A stretch of DNA of 42,538 bases from an uncultured Pantoea sp. (GTDB lineage: Bacteria; Pseudomonadota; Gammaproteobacteria; Enterobacterales; Enterobacteriaceae). The translations under genes and the position numbers were made by a program. How positions within the stretch are numbered: position 1 is the first letter of the stretch; every line of letters begins with the position of its first letter. The stretch is from contig CAJYKU010000011.1 in NCBI GenBank assembly GCA_913775175.1, positions 1-42,538 on the forward strand, written 5' to 3'. Shown here in pieces: positions 9,122 through 19,636 of the stretch. The notes under the pieces were generated by a model, which was given only the letters and a program-made list of their open reading frames with translations, ran no database searches and was not told the origin of the DNA.

Positions 9122-10282
9122 ATGACGCAATATAATCCGCTCCCCGAGAGCAAACTGCCCGCTACCGGCACAACTATTTTTACTCAGATGAGTGCGCTGG
9201 CTGTCCGGCATAACGCTATCAATCTGTCACAGGGCTTTCCCGATTTTGATGGCCCGGCTCTGCTACAGAAACAGCTGGCGCATCATGTCAGTCAGGGTAG
9301 CAATCAGTATGCGCCGATGAGTGGCACCCTGCCGCTGCGGGAAGCGATTGCTGATAAAACGGCTGAATGCTATGGCTATCAGCCCGATGCTGACAGCGAG
9401 ATCACCGTCACCAGTGGCGCGACTGAGGCACTCTATGCTGCCATCACCGCACTGGTGAGACCCGGTGACGAAGTGATCTGTTTTGACCCCAGCTACGATA
9501 GCTATGCGCCCGCAGTGACGCTGGCGGGTGGCACACTGCAACGTATTCCGCTGCAGCCACCAGCATTTCGCGTGGAGTGGTCTGCGTTTCGCGATCGCCT
9601 CAGCGCCCGCACCCGGCTGGTGATTCTGAATACGCCGCACAACCCCTCCGCAACAGTCTGGCAGCCGAGCGACCTGGACGCACTGTGGCAGGCGATTGCG
9701 CAGCGGGAAATTTACGTCCTCAGCGATGAGGTCTATGAGCATATTTGCTTTAGTGGCGCCGGTCATGCCAGCGTACTGGCGCACAGCGGACTCCGCCCGC
9801 GGTCGGTTGCGGTTTCATCATTTGGCAAAACATTTCATATGACCGGCTGGAAAGTGGGCTATGCCATTGCACCAGCGGCGATCAGCGCTGAACTGCGCAA
9901 AGTGCATCAGTATCTGACTTTCTCCGTCAATACACCGGCACAGCTGGCTCTGGCTGATATGTTACGTCAGCAGCCAGAGCACTATCGCACCCTTACAGCC
10001 TTCTATCGCGAGCGGCGCGACCGCTTTACGCAGGCGCTGGCGAAGAGTCGCTTCCGGGTGTTACCCTGCGAAGGTACCTATTTTCTGTTGCTGGATTACA
10101 GCGCTATCTCTGATATGGATGATGTCAGTTTCTGCCAGTGGCTCACCCGGGAAGCGGGTGTGGCCGCGATTCCACTCTCGGTGTTCTGCGCTGAACCTTT
10201 CCCGCACCGGCTTATCCGCCTGTGCTTTGCCAAACAAGATGCGACGCTTGATGCCGCCGCGGAGCGACTATGTCAGCTTTAA
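9122..10282 (+). CDS. ybdL: Methionine/glutamine-type aminotransferase (YbdL, MtnE-like)
   Basis: Class I PLP aminotransferase, 386 residues, collinear with E. coli YbdL, which prefers methionine, phenylalanine and histidine. In methionine salvage such enzymes transaminate 4-methylthio-2-oxobutyrate to methionine, often with glutamine as donor. PLP Lys is K236 in SSFGKTFHMTGWK; the NTPHNPSATVW and SDEVYEH motifs of the fold are present. Its last 13 bases overlap yafV, so the two are translationally coupled. This fits the glutamine transaminase/omega-amidase pair. A MetJ-like site upstream supports the methionine link. Confidence 0.92.
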   Translation: MTQYNPLPESKLPATGTTIFTQMSALAVRHNAINLSQGFPDFDGPALLQKQLAHHVSQGSNQYAPMSGTLPLREAIADKTAECYGYQPDADSEITVTSGATEALYAAITALVRPGDEVICFDPSYDSYAPAVTLAGGTLQRIPLQPPAFRVEWSAFRDRLSARTRLVILNTPHNPSATVWQPSDLDALWQAIAQREIYVLSDEVYEHICFSGAGHASVLAHSGLRPRSVAVSSFGKTFHMTGWKVGYAIAPAAISAELRKVHQYLTFSVNTPAQLALADMLRQQPEHYRTLTAFYRERRDRFTQALAKSRFRVLPCEGTYFLLLDYSAISDMDDVSFCQWLTREAGVAAIPLSVFCAEPFPHRLIRLCFAKQDATLDAAAERLCQL

Positions 10283-11043
10283 AGATTACTCTGCTACAGG
10301 AACCGCTGAGCTGGATGGATGGCGCAGCTAATTTGCGCCATTTTGATTCCCTGCTGGAAAATATCAGCAATCGCGATCTCATTCTCCTGCCAGAGATGTT
10401 TACCACTGGCTTTGCCATGGAAGCAGCACAGGCTTCACTACCGGAGCAGGAGGTTGTGGCCTGGTTACAGCACCATGCGCAGGCAACCAATGCGCTGGTC
10501 GGGGGCAGCGCAGCCATTCAGACCGCAGGCGGGGCCGTAAACCGTTTTTTACTGGCAGAGCCGGATGGCACTCTGCATCAGTATGATAAACGCCATCTGT
10601 TTCGTATGGCGGGCGAGCATCAACACTATCTGCCGGGGCAGCAGCGTGAAGTCTTCAGCTGGCGCGGCTGGCGTATTCTGCCGCAAATTTGTTATGACCT
10701 GCGTTTTCCGGTGTTTTCGCGTAACCGGGATGATTATGATCTGGCGCTCTACGTCGCTAACTGGCCGGCGCCACGGGCCCATCACTGGCGATCGCTGCTG
10801 ATGGCTCGCGCCATTGAGAACCAGGCTTATGTGGCAGGCTGTAACCGCGTCGGCAGCGATGGTAATCAGCATCACTACAGTGGTGACAGTCAGATTATCT
10901 CTCCGCAGGGTGAGATCCTTGCGGCAACAGAGCCCTTCTCTGCCGGGCGACTGGATGCTAAACTCTCGCTACAGGCGTTACGCGACTATCGCGAGCGTTT
11001 TCCGGCATGGCGTGATGCGGATACATGGCATCTGGAACAGTAG
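10270..11043 (+). CDS. yafV: Omega-amidase / nitrilase-superfamily amidohydrolase YafV
   Basis: 257-residue nitrilase-fold enzyme collinear with E. coli YafV. The family hydrolyses 2-oxoglutaramate (and 2-oxosuccinamate) to the keto acid plus ammonia, removing the product of glutamine transaminases. The catalytic triad is visible: E42 (LPEMF), K107 (DKRHLF) and C141 (ICYDLRFP). The start ATG overlaps the end of ybdL and has ggag 6 nt upstream within ybdL. Coupling to the aminotransferase would pull glutamine-dependent methionine formation forward. Confidence 0.93.
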   Translation: MSALKITLLQEPLSWMDGAANLRHFDSLLENISNRDLILLPEMFTTGFAMEAAQASLPEQEVVAWLQHHAQATNALVGGSAAIQTAGGAVNRFLLAEPDGTLHQYDKRHLFRMAGEHQHYLPGQQREVFSWRGWRILPQICYDLRFPVFSRNRDDYDLALYVANWPAPRAHHWRSLLMARAIENQAYVAGCNRVGSDGNQHHYSGDSQIISPQGEILAATEPFSAGRLDAKLSLQALRDYRERFPAWRDADTWHLEQ

Positions 11044-11053
11044 CCATCTGATA

Positions 11054-11098
11054 TAAAAAAGCCTGATTTTGATACAAGGAGTCAGATCAAAATCAGGC
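11054..11098 (-). terminator. Terminator of the LPMO operon
   Basis: Perfect 13-bp stem (11061-11073 with 11086-11098) with a 12-nt loop. On the minus strand it is followed by a run of U (11054-11060), so it terminates the leftward LPMO transcript. On the plus strand the hairpin lacks a U-tract but could still hinder read-through from yafV. Confidence 0.88.
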
Positions 11099-11132
11099 AA
11101 TATCAGAACCCGGTTACAGGTTCAGCGCAGGA

Positions 11133-12647
11133 TTACTGCTTTGGACGAATTTTAATAATTTTAGTTGCTTTAGACTCTTTACCCTCTTTCGTCATCACAA
11201 CCTGCACAGTGATATCAGCATGGCTCATATAGGGATACACTGCTTTGATGTTGGTGGAGAAATGGTTGGCAGAGCTGAACTGAATTTTGTCAGCATCGTT
11301 AAGCGCAGACCAGCGGAACGTCGCGCCCTGTAACAGAGCATTATCTTTTGCTGATACCGCAATGGAATGCGTGCTGCCGCCAACAATCGTGTCGATATTA
11401 CCGCCGGTCACGATCTGAATATCAGACGCCTGCTCCGCAGCCTTAACGGTCACAGTAATATCATCCGTATGTGTCTTGCCATCTTTAGCAGTAACAGTCA
11501 GACGATAGGTTACTTTTCCGCTTTTACCCGGTTTAATCAGCGCACGCGCTTTTGCCGCGTCAACGCTCTGCACCCATGGCGCACCGTTGGCAGCCTGCAG
11601 AGCACCAATATCGGCACCAGATACAATAGTCCATTTGTAGCTGTGTGCGTTCTTACTCAATGAACCATCAAGGTCATAACCTCTTGACTGGCTATTGGCA
11701 TTTACAGTGAAGTCATGACCTGCCACGGCAACCGGAGCGACAGCTTCTGCTGGTTTTTTCGCTTCCAGACGCACGGTTTTACTATCTTTGCCTTTGGCGT
11801 TGCTCACTGTGAGTCTGACATCCACGCCAAAATCACTGCTGGCCGCGGCATTCAGGCGGATATGCGCCTTGCTGCTATTGGCTCCTGTAAGCGTTACCTT
11901 GTTTTTATTACTCAGTACTTCCCACTGATAGCTAACGTCAGTGCCGGATGATGCGCTGCCATCCAGCGTCAGGCCGCTGGTTGTCAGGAGATTACTGCCA
12001 TGATGGATAGCAGCAACCGGCGCCTGTATAACCTCTTCCTCTTCTGCGTTGCTGCCATCAAATTTCGCATCGATAATCTGATAGAAACTCATCGCCGTAT
12101 TATCAATACGCCAGACCGCATAAATTAAATGGTTACCGCTGCGCTGCGGCACTACACACTCATGTGATACATTACGGGGTGGTGTTGCTCCTCCCATATC
12201 TACCTGGCAAAACGGCTTATCCTCAAACATACTGCGCGTAAGCGGTTTTAGCGCAGCGTTATTCCAGTCCGCTTTGGTAATATAATATTTAAAATTGGTC
12301 GTGGCATGCGGTTGAGTTAAATACCACTTAATGTGTTGCTTGCCCGATTTCATCGGAATGCGATGCCAGTTGGCGCGCTCAGTATCCAGCGCTGTCGCAC
12401 CATACCATCCGCCACTGGCAATTTTTCCATCTGCAGGAAAATCAGTTGCTGTCTTTGGCGCTTCCACACTCTGCGGTTCATACTGTACCGCTCCGCAGCT
12501 CTTATTATTACCATTTTGGCAATTTAAGGCACGGCTGGCAGGCTCGCTGACATAACCATGCGCGCTTGCCGCTGACGAATAAAAAGCAGACGATGCACCG
12601 GACAGCACAATCAGTGAGGCCAGTAATGATTTTTTAAAACCGATCAT
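11133..12647 (-). CDS. Secreted chitin-type lytic polysaccharide monooxygenase (AA10) with Ig/PKD-like tail
   Basis: 504 residues. Signal peptide 1-29 ends in SAASA before H30, so the mature protein begins HGYVSEPASR, the copper-binding N-terminal His of AA10 LPMOs. The second brace His is H114 (LTQPHATTNFKYYITK) and the axial Phe is F188 (SFYQIID). The Cys residues of the fold (43, 51, 147, 164) are present. The catalytic domain (30-205) resembles GbpA/CBP21, which oxidatively cleave chitin. Three beta-rich Ig/PKD-like modules follow (about 212-300, 305-400, 407-504), in place of the chitin-binding modules of GbpA. It lies 48 bp downstream of the paralogous gene on the same strand, so cotranscription is likely. 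Exact substrate is not settled. Confidence 0.9.
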   Translation of the reverse strand: MIGFKKSLLASLIVLSGASSAFYSSAASAHGYVSEPASRALNCQNGNNKSCGAVQYEPQSVEAPKTATDFPADGKIASGGWYGATALDTERANWHRIPMKSGKQHIKWYLTQPHATTNFKYYITKADWNNAALKPLTRSMFEDKPFCQVDMGGATPPRNVSHECVVPQRSGNHLIYAVWRIDNTAMSFYQIIDAKFDGSNAEEEEVIQAPVAAIHHGSNLLTTSGLTLDGSASSGTDVSYQWEVLSNKNKVTLTGANSSKAHIRLNAAASSDFGVDVRLTVSNAKGKDSKTVRLEAKKPAEAVAPVAVAGHDFTVNANSQSRGYDLDGSLSKNAHSYKWTIVSGADIGALQAANGAPWVQSVDAAKARALIKPGKSGKVTYRLTVTAKDGKTHTDDITVTVKAAEQASDIQIVTGGNIDTIVGGSTHSIAVSAKDNALLQGATFRWSALNDADKIQFSSANHFSTNIKAVYPYMSHADITVQVVMTKEGKESKATKIIKIRPKQ

Positions 12648-12695
12648 ATGTTTTTTCTCTGAAATTTTTCAAATTTAATAAACTGAGCGCAAAAT

Positions 12696-13631
12696 TTAAT
12701 TAACGGAAATAACAGCACCGGTTAAATAGCTATCTTCATTGACATAGATACTGTTGATCTTATTCTGAGAAGGCGCCACATCTCCGGCATTATCACGAAC
12801 ACCAGCCCGGATATCGCTATGTTCGGCGTTAATCGCCTCAGCCAGAACGGCCGACCAGCGCTGCTCCTCGCCTGCTTTGATGGTCACACGGGTTTCAAGA
12901 TTTCTTTCTTCATCAGCGCCAAAGAAACGCGCATGGATAACATCTCCGGCCTTAACCTTTAGCGGAGTATCAATGGTGGCAATCTCTTTTCGCCAGCTGG
13001 TCATATCTGCCAGCGAGGAGTGCTCTGCTGACTTGCCGACATTTACATCAATAATGTTATAAACACTTTCACCATCGGCATCATTTGCAATGGCATAGAT
13101 CAACTGATAGCCGTGACGCGCTGGCAGCTGACAGTGATGCGTGACCAGGCCCTGCTGCACTTTGGCAGTATCGCCAGCGACTTCACAAAAAGGTTTAGCC
13201 TCAAAACTGGCTGCAGTGAGCTGCTGTTTATTGTCCAGCGTTTGCTGCCAGTCAGCGCGGGTAATGTAATATTTCCAGCCTGCAAACTTAGTGGGCGATA
13301 CAATTTGCCAGCTGATATCAAATTTGCCACTGGCAACGGCAGTTTTGTGCCAACGCTCAGCTCCCTCTGTATTCAGGTTCTGGTAACGATCAAGACCACC
13401 GCTGGCAATATGCGTTTGCGGGAAACCTGAAAGCGTCGTTTCGGAGGCGATTAATTGCGGCTGAAACTTAGCAAAATCGCCACAGTTAATATTTTCTCCG
13501 GTTTTACAAAGCGCAGCTCTTGCTGCGGGTGAAACAACATAACTACTGGCTACGGCCTGATTAATTGACATCAGGGTCAGTGGTGCCAGCGCAACAATTG
13601 ACGCCAGCGTCTTGACAGAAAAAAGTGACAT
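12696..13631 (-). CDS. LPMO-fold (AA10-like) secreted protein lacking the copper histidines, with GbpA domain-2-like tail
   Basis: 311 residues from ATG 13631 (aaagga upstream); an in-frame start 10 codons earlier would spoil the signal peptide. The signal peptide probably ends at AVA-28, leaving mature S29-S30-Y-V-V-S-P. Aligned with its neighbour, S29 replaces the N-terminal copper His, T114 (SPTKFAGWKYYIT) replaces the second His, and V190 (ESVYNIID) replaces the axial Phe. The Cys pattern (42, 50, 149, 167) and fold motifs (IASGG, WKYYITRADW, KPFCEV) are kept. Residues about 225-311 resemble the second, non-catalytic GbpA domain (AGDVIHARFFGADEE, INAEHSDIRAGV). It should therefore not be a copper oxidase; a binding or adhesin role is inference. 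Confidence 0.85.
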   Translation of the reverse strand: MSLFSVKTLASIVALAPLTLMSINQAVASSYVVSPAARAALCKTGENINCGDFAKFQPQLIASETTLSGFPQTHIASGGLDRYQNLNTEGAERWHKTAVASGKFDISWQIVSPTKFAGWKYYITRADWQQTLDNKQQLTAASFEAKPFCEVAGDTAKVQQGLVTHHCQLPARHGYQLIYAIANDADGESVYNIIDVNVGKSAEHSSLADMTSWRKEIATIDTPLKVKAGDVIHARFFGADEERNLETRVTIKAGEEQRWSAVLAEAINAEHSDIRAGVRDNAGDVAPSQNKINSIYVNEDSYLTGAVISVN

Positions 13632-14143
13632 GCATTTATCCTTTGAAAATGTAAATACCAATAAAAGCGGTGTTATCTGGTTACATCCTGAAATAATATT
13701 GTTTGCTTATCTGCAAGAAGCGCGTATTTTACGCTAAGATTTTTAATACAAAACACCAGGATTTAATGACTCTTCTTAAGAACATTCTTTCGGGACAGAG
13801 AACTGTTCCGTGATATAAAAGATTTTTCCCGGTCAGGTAAGCGGGAATGGCTGGGCAATTGATAGCGAACTGATACACAACTGAGACTGGATGGCGGATG
13901 CCGTTGAGTAGCACCTTTATCCGTGCGGCACTATAAACTCACTCAACACCACTCGGTATTAAAGCACACAGCCAGAGATTCATTAATATTCAAGCGGGGA
14001 GATATGACACGATGCCAATATAAAAAACACACTCATGGTGCGTAATGAAAAATTAATCTATAGCTACTACACTAATGATATCTCTCTGTCATCTTAATAG
14101 CAGGATAGCATGTCAGCGTCACGCTACCCCGCATAACGACACA
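13632..14143. other. AT-rich intergenic region upstream of the LPMO operon
   Basis: These 512 bp contain no frame I can support as a gene. The stretch is visibly more AT-rich than the core flanks and must carry the promoter of the leftward LPMO operon and the end of the SDR gene. A short imperfect inverted repeat (gggacag...ctgttcc, near 13794-13810) is present. No clear terminator for the SDR gene was found. Confidence 0.5.
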
Positions 14144-15253
14144 CTATTTAAAATCAATCGCCATAAGCTCAGAGAGTGTTTTATCCTTAACTGATTTATA
14201 ACAAATATCAATATAGTCCGTAAATCGCGGCGATGCCGGCATACCCAGCTTCAGGATCTTTTCATTATCAAAGGTCACATTTAATTTTGAAAATTCTCCA
14301 TACAGGCTCATAGACTTCAGCACGATTTTTTCGTTGCAATCGCCAAATAGCGTTTTGAAATTACTTTTTTCGCGGGTCAGCTCTTTATAACCCACTTTTT
14401 GATAATCATGCGCGAGCGGCCGGGTACCGGAGGCTTGCGCCATGGCCCGATCAATCTCAGCAAAGGTAACACTGCTCTGTCTGCCTGACGAAATATGATA
14501 AACCGGATACTCAAGCTCCGGCACCTGCAGAAGTTTAATGATGGCTCTGGCACAGTAATCAACCGGAATAACATCAATTCTGTCTTCCAGGTTACACATA
14601 AATTTACCCAGTCTGAGCGCCATACGAAATACCCAGAAGATACTGGCAGACGGCACACAGCCATGCTCGGTATGTCCTACCACAATCGATGGCCGGGCAA
14701 TGACCAGCGGGAATCCCGGCAGATGTTCTGTGATCATCTGCTCAATGGTGGATTTACTCCAGGTATACTCAACAATATGTTTTTTTCGCTGTGTCGGATT
14801 TGTCGCTTCAACTACGTTCGTGTCAGGATCTGGCGTACATGACATAGCAGTCCCTATGTGCACAAATCGTTTTAACCCCGCCACTCTGCTCATGCGGCTG
14901 GCAAGCTGAAATGTTCCCTCAACATTTACTTTCCAGATCAGCGGATTATTACCGAAAGAGGCAATCGCAGCACAGTTAATTACGCCATCAGCCTGATCCA
15001 GTCTGGCGTCTGACAGAAATTTTTCCGGCTTTGATAAATCACCCTCTATTATCTGCTGTGGCGTTAATTTAGCGAGCTGCTGGCTGTTCACACCAAACTT
15101 AGATAAATTATCTTTCACCCGATCCAGCGCACTTTTTTCATGATTGCTACGCGCAAGCAACAGCAACTTCCCAACATCGCCAGCAGCGATTAGTTCAGCA
15201 GCTACAGCACCACCAAGAAAGCCGGTTGCGCCTGTAATCAGAATTTTTTTCAT
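14144..15253 (-). CDS. SDR-family NAD(P)-dependent reductase (thioester-reductase/male-sterility type)
   Basis: 369-residue extended short-chain dehydrogenase/reductase. The nucleotide-binding glycine motif GATGFLG is at 8-14, NCAAIASF at 93-100, and the catalytic Tyr-Lys pair is Y163/K167 (YTWSK) with T135 in the HIGTAMS strand. The subgroup with NVEGT and long C-terminal parts includes thioester reductases and acyl-CoA reductases, but no carrier domain or partner gene is nearby, so the substrate is unknown. ATG 15253 has only a weak ribosome site. It is flanked by AT-rich gaps and appears monocistronic. Confidence 0.7.
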   Translation of the reverse strand: MKKILITGATGFLGGAVAAELIAAGDVGKLLLLARSNHEKSALDRVKDNLSKFGVNSQQLAKLTPQQIIEGDLSKPEKFLSDARLDQADGVINCAAIASFGNNPLIWKVNVEGTFQLASRMSRVAGLKRFVHIGTAMSCTPDPDTNVVEATNPTQRKKHIVEYTWSKSTIEQMITEHLPGFPLVIARPSIVVGHTEHGCVPSASIFWVFRMALRLGKFMCNLEDRIDVIPVDYCARAIIKLLQVPELEYPVYHISSGRQSSVTFAEIDRAMAQASGTRPLAHDYQKVGYKELTREKSNFKTLFGDCNEKIVLKSMSLYGEFSKLNVTFDNEKILKLGMPASPRFTDYIDICYKSVKDKTLSELMAIDFK

Positions 15254-15446
15254 TTAAACACTCTCAGTATTTTAAAAAAATACATCATACTCTGGCAGAT
15301 TCAGCATGCAGCCAAACCCACCATCAGGTTAAGATAGCGACTATGTATCTTTGCTAATAAAACGTTACTGCCAGAAGATATTTTTCAGTTTTATTTTACT
15401 TTATATCGCCCCAACGTATTTAAACCTTAAGCCAGCCTTTATTAAT

Positions 15447-15989
15447 TCATACGACACACCACTCTTTTTTCAGAATGGCATAAGAGAGCGTATCGTCATA
15501 ACGTGGCTCGTCATTTTCATCTGTAAAACTGACAAACTCTTTAAAGCAGCCTTCCAGACGCATTCCCAGACGTTCACATAGCCTGCGGGAAGAGAGATTA
15601 TACTCCTCGACCCACGCATAAATTCGTCGGGCGTTTTTCTGCATAAACAGATAGTTGAATAGTGCACTCACTGACTCAGTCGCATAGCCTTTTCCCTGAT
15701 TATCTATAGAGAAGTGCCAGCCTGCTGACCAGGTATTTACATCGGGTTCATTCTCGCCGCTATAGGCAAAAAGATGGCCAATCAATAAGTTGCTTTCTTT
15801 CAAACAAACAGCAAACTGGCTGGTATCGTCGGCTCTCGCTTCTGCTTCCCTGACCGCCGCTGCTAATGAGTCTAGCTTTTCATCATAAAAACAGGGTGAG
15901 ACGGGCTGCCGCAGATAGCGCAACAGTGCTGGCGCATCTTCCCGATTAAAGCGCCGGATAATTAATCTGGACGTGGTTGCGATGCTCAT
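15447..15989 (-). CDS. GNAT-family N-acetyltransferase (RimJ/RimL type)
   Basis: 180 residues with the GNAT fold: N-terminal TSRLIIRRF strand, acetyl-CoA-binding loop QGKGYA at 98-103, and a C-terminal NLSSRRLCERLGMRLEG helix-strand typical of the RimJ/RimL group acting on protein N-termini or small amines. The acceptor is unknown. No operon partner is evident; the region to the left to 15254 is an AT-rich gap. Confidence 0.8.
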   Translation of the reverse strand: MSIATTSRLIIRRFNREDAPALLRYLRQPVSPCFYDEKLDSLAAAVREAEARADDTSQFAVCLKESNLLIGHLFAYSGENEPDVNTWSAGWHFSIDNQGKGYATESVSALFNYLFMQKNARRIYAWVEEYNLSSRRLCERLGMRLEGCFKEFVSFTDENDEPRYDDTLSYAILKKEWCVV

Positions 15990-16061
15990 AAAGATTTATA
16001 CCGTTTAGTGAGTGATAACCCATTTCTGCTGCCCCGCTTATACCTGTTTACCGGATAGCTT

Positions 16062-16640
16062 TTATTTTCCGGCCTTAGCAGACGCAAAACGCATTATCTG
16101 CAGAAAAAATACCGGTATAAAAATCAGCGTTAACAGTGTGGCGCTAATCATGCCACCAAACACGCCACTACCAATAGCATGCTGTGTAGTGCTGCTTGCG
16201 CCACTTGCCAGCATCAGAGGAACAACCCCAAAGTAAATGCTGAGGATGTCGTCAAAATCGGGCGCAGTCGTTGTCGGGCAGCAGTCAAATAGCTGTGTGT
16301 AAGCACTTCCCTTGCCGATACAGATGCCGGGCAAGTTCAACACTCAGGATGGCATTTTTAGCTGATCCTAACCCTGAAAAACCGATCATTGCTCATCTGT
16401 GCGATAGTAATAGCCATTACAGCGCCTGTCAGTCCCGGCGGCACGGCCAGTATGATGACAAATGGTACAGACCTGCTTTCATAGAATGCGGCAGGTATCA
16501 TAAACGCGGCTAAAACCGAAAGCGCAATTAGCCGCGGAAACTGATCTTCTGACGCTTTCTCCTGTGGTGAACTGCCAGCCCAGGCTACGACAATCCCCAC
16601 AGGTAGTGCTTTTGACTGCTGCTTAAATCCCGCATTGCGC
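16062..16640 (-). pseudogene. C-terminal remnant of an RND multidrug efflux pump (AcrB-like), frameshifted
   Basis: Minus-strand translation in several frames recovers consecutive blocks of the AcrB C-terminus. Near 16355-16600 one frame gives AAFMIPAAFYESRSVPFVII, like the LAALYESWSIPF helix. Near 16320-16380 another frame gives SAKNAILSVELA, like LSAKNAILIVEFA. Near 16240-16290 come RQRLRPILTTSSAFTLG blocks, and 16062-16230 gives VVPLMLASGASSTTQHAIGSGVFGG to the stop. At least three frame changes and an internal stop separate them, and the N-terminal about 850 residues are absent. It is a decayed gene; the right boundary is approximate. Confidence 0.85.
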
Positions 16641-16851
16641 TGCCGCTCGCGCAGCGCTGCCAGTAAGCCGGATAGCGATACTTCTGCCAGCGCCAGAGCT
16701 GTTGTGAGGCACGTTGATAATAAGATATGGCACGAACAGGCAAGAAAACGTTATCTCTGAACAAAAATCAGGAAACTGGCATTTTAGCCGCTTCTGTTTC
16801 AGCTTTACCCGCATGGTAAAGATGCCAGAGAAGCCAATTTCAGCGTAATAA

Positions 16852-16881
16852 AAAACCGGAAGCCAGTCGGCTTCCGGTTTT
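16852..16881 (-). terminator. Terminator of katG (possibly bidirectional)
   Basis: Perfect 13-bp stem (aaaaccggaagcc with ggcttccggtttt) around a 4-nt loop. The minus-strand side continues into a U-rich run, as expected for the end of the katG transcript 38 nt earlier. T residues also end the plus-strand arm. Confidence 0.9.
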
Positions 16882-16919
16882 ATGATAATCAGCTAAATGT
16901 GACATCTTTTACTGCGTTG

Positions 16920-19151
<2,232 letters not shown>

Positions 19152-19300
19152 TTAAGATAACTGCACCCGGAACCAGAATATATTTGGATGAACCAAAAGA
19201 TTTGATAGTTTTTGTCTTTCAAAAATAGCTTTTGTGACAGGCTGCACAAAATAATTATGTTGCTGCCTGGCAGACAGGTTGCCGGAAAATTACCCGCTGC

Positions 19301-19636
19301 TTAGCTGCCGCGATAGGTTGACCAGGACCAGGGAGAGATCAGAAAAGGCAGATGATAATGACTGCCCGCGCACCCAATAACAAAATCGATTTGCGCGCTG
19401 ATATAGAGCGCATCGCGGCCGTCAGCGGCAAAATAGTCGCCAATCTCTGCGGTAAGACGATAGTGTCCCGGCGCCAGCGGCTCGGGCGTGAGATCGCTGA
19501 TGCGCCCGTCGCCATCGGTTTCTCCCTCACAGACCGGAAACCATCCCTCCGGACTATTCTGCTCCAGCGAAACCGCTACGCCTGCCGCCGGCTTTCCCAG
19601 CGCAGTATCAAGAATATGGGTGGTAATGGTACTCAT
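19301..19636 (-). CDS. uraH: 5-hydroxyisourate hydrolase (transthyretin-like)
   Basis: 111 residues; hydrolyses 5-hydroxyisourate, the product of urate oxidation, to OHCU. Active-site landmarks are H7 (TTHILD), R45 (GDGRIS), the GSHYHLP histidines 93/95 and the diagnostic C-terminal YRGS. Its ATG overlaps the uraD stop as ATGA with ggagag upstream, so it is the last gene of the ABC-hpxJ-hpxK-uraD-uraH operon. Known as hpxT in Klebsiella. The mature protein shows no signal peptide and should be cytoplasmic. Confidence 0.95.
   Translation of the reverse strand: MSTITTHILDTALGKPAAGVAVSLEQNSPEGWFPVCEGETDGDGRISDLTPEPLAPGHYRLTAEIGDYFAADGRDALYISAQIDFVIGCAGSHYHLPFLISPWSWSTYRGS

Noticed and set aside
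13729..13914. Short frame in the gap upstream of the LPMO operon
   Set aside because: 61 codons, no ribosome site and no recognisable features.
16623..16814. Short minus-strand frame between katG terminator and the RND relic
   Set aside because: Does not continue the RND alignment and shows no other homology; treated as noise.
19201..19230. OxyR-like ATAG/CTTT/ATAG pattern upstream of katG
   Set aside because: The second ATAG is two bases out of the 22-bp register needed for OxyR and one element is degenerate, so no site is claimed.
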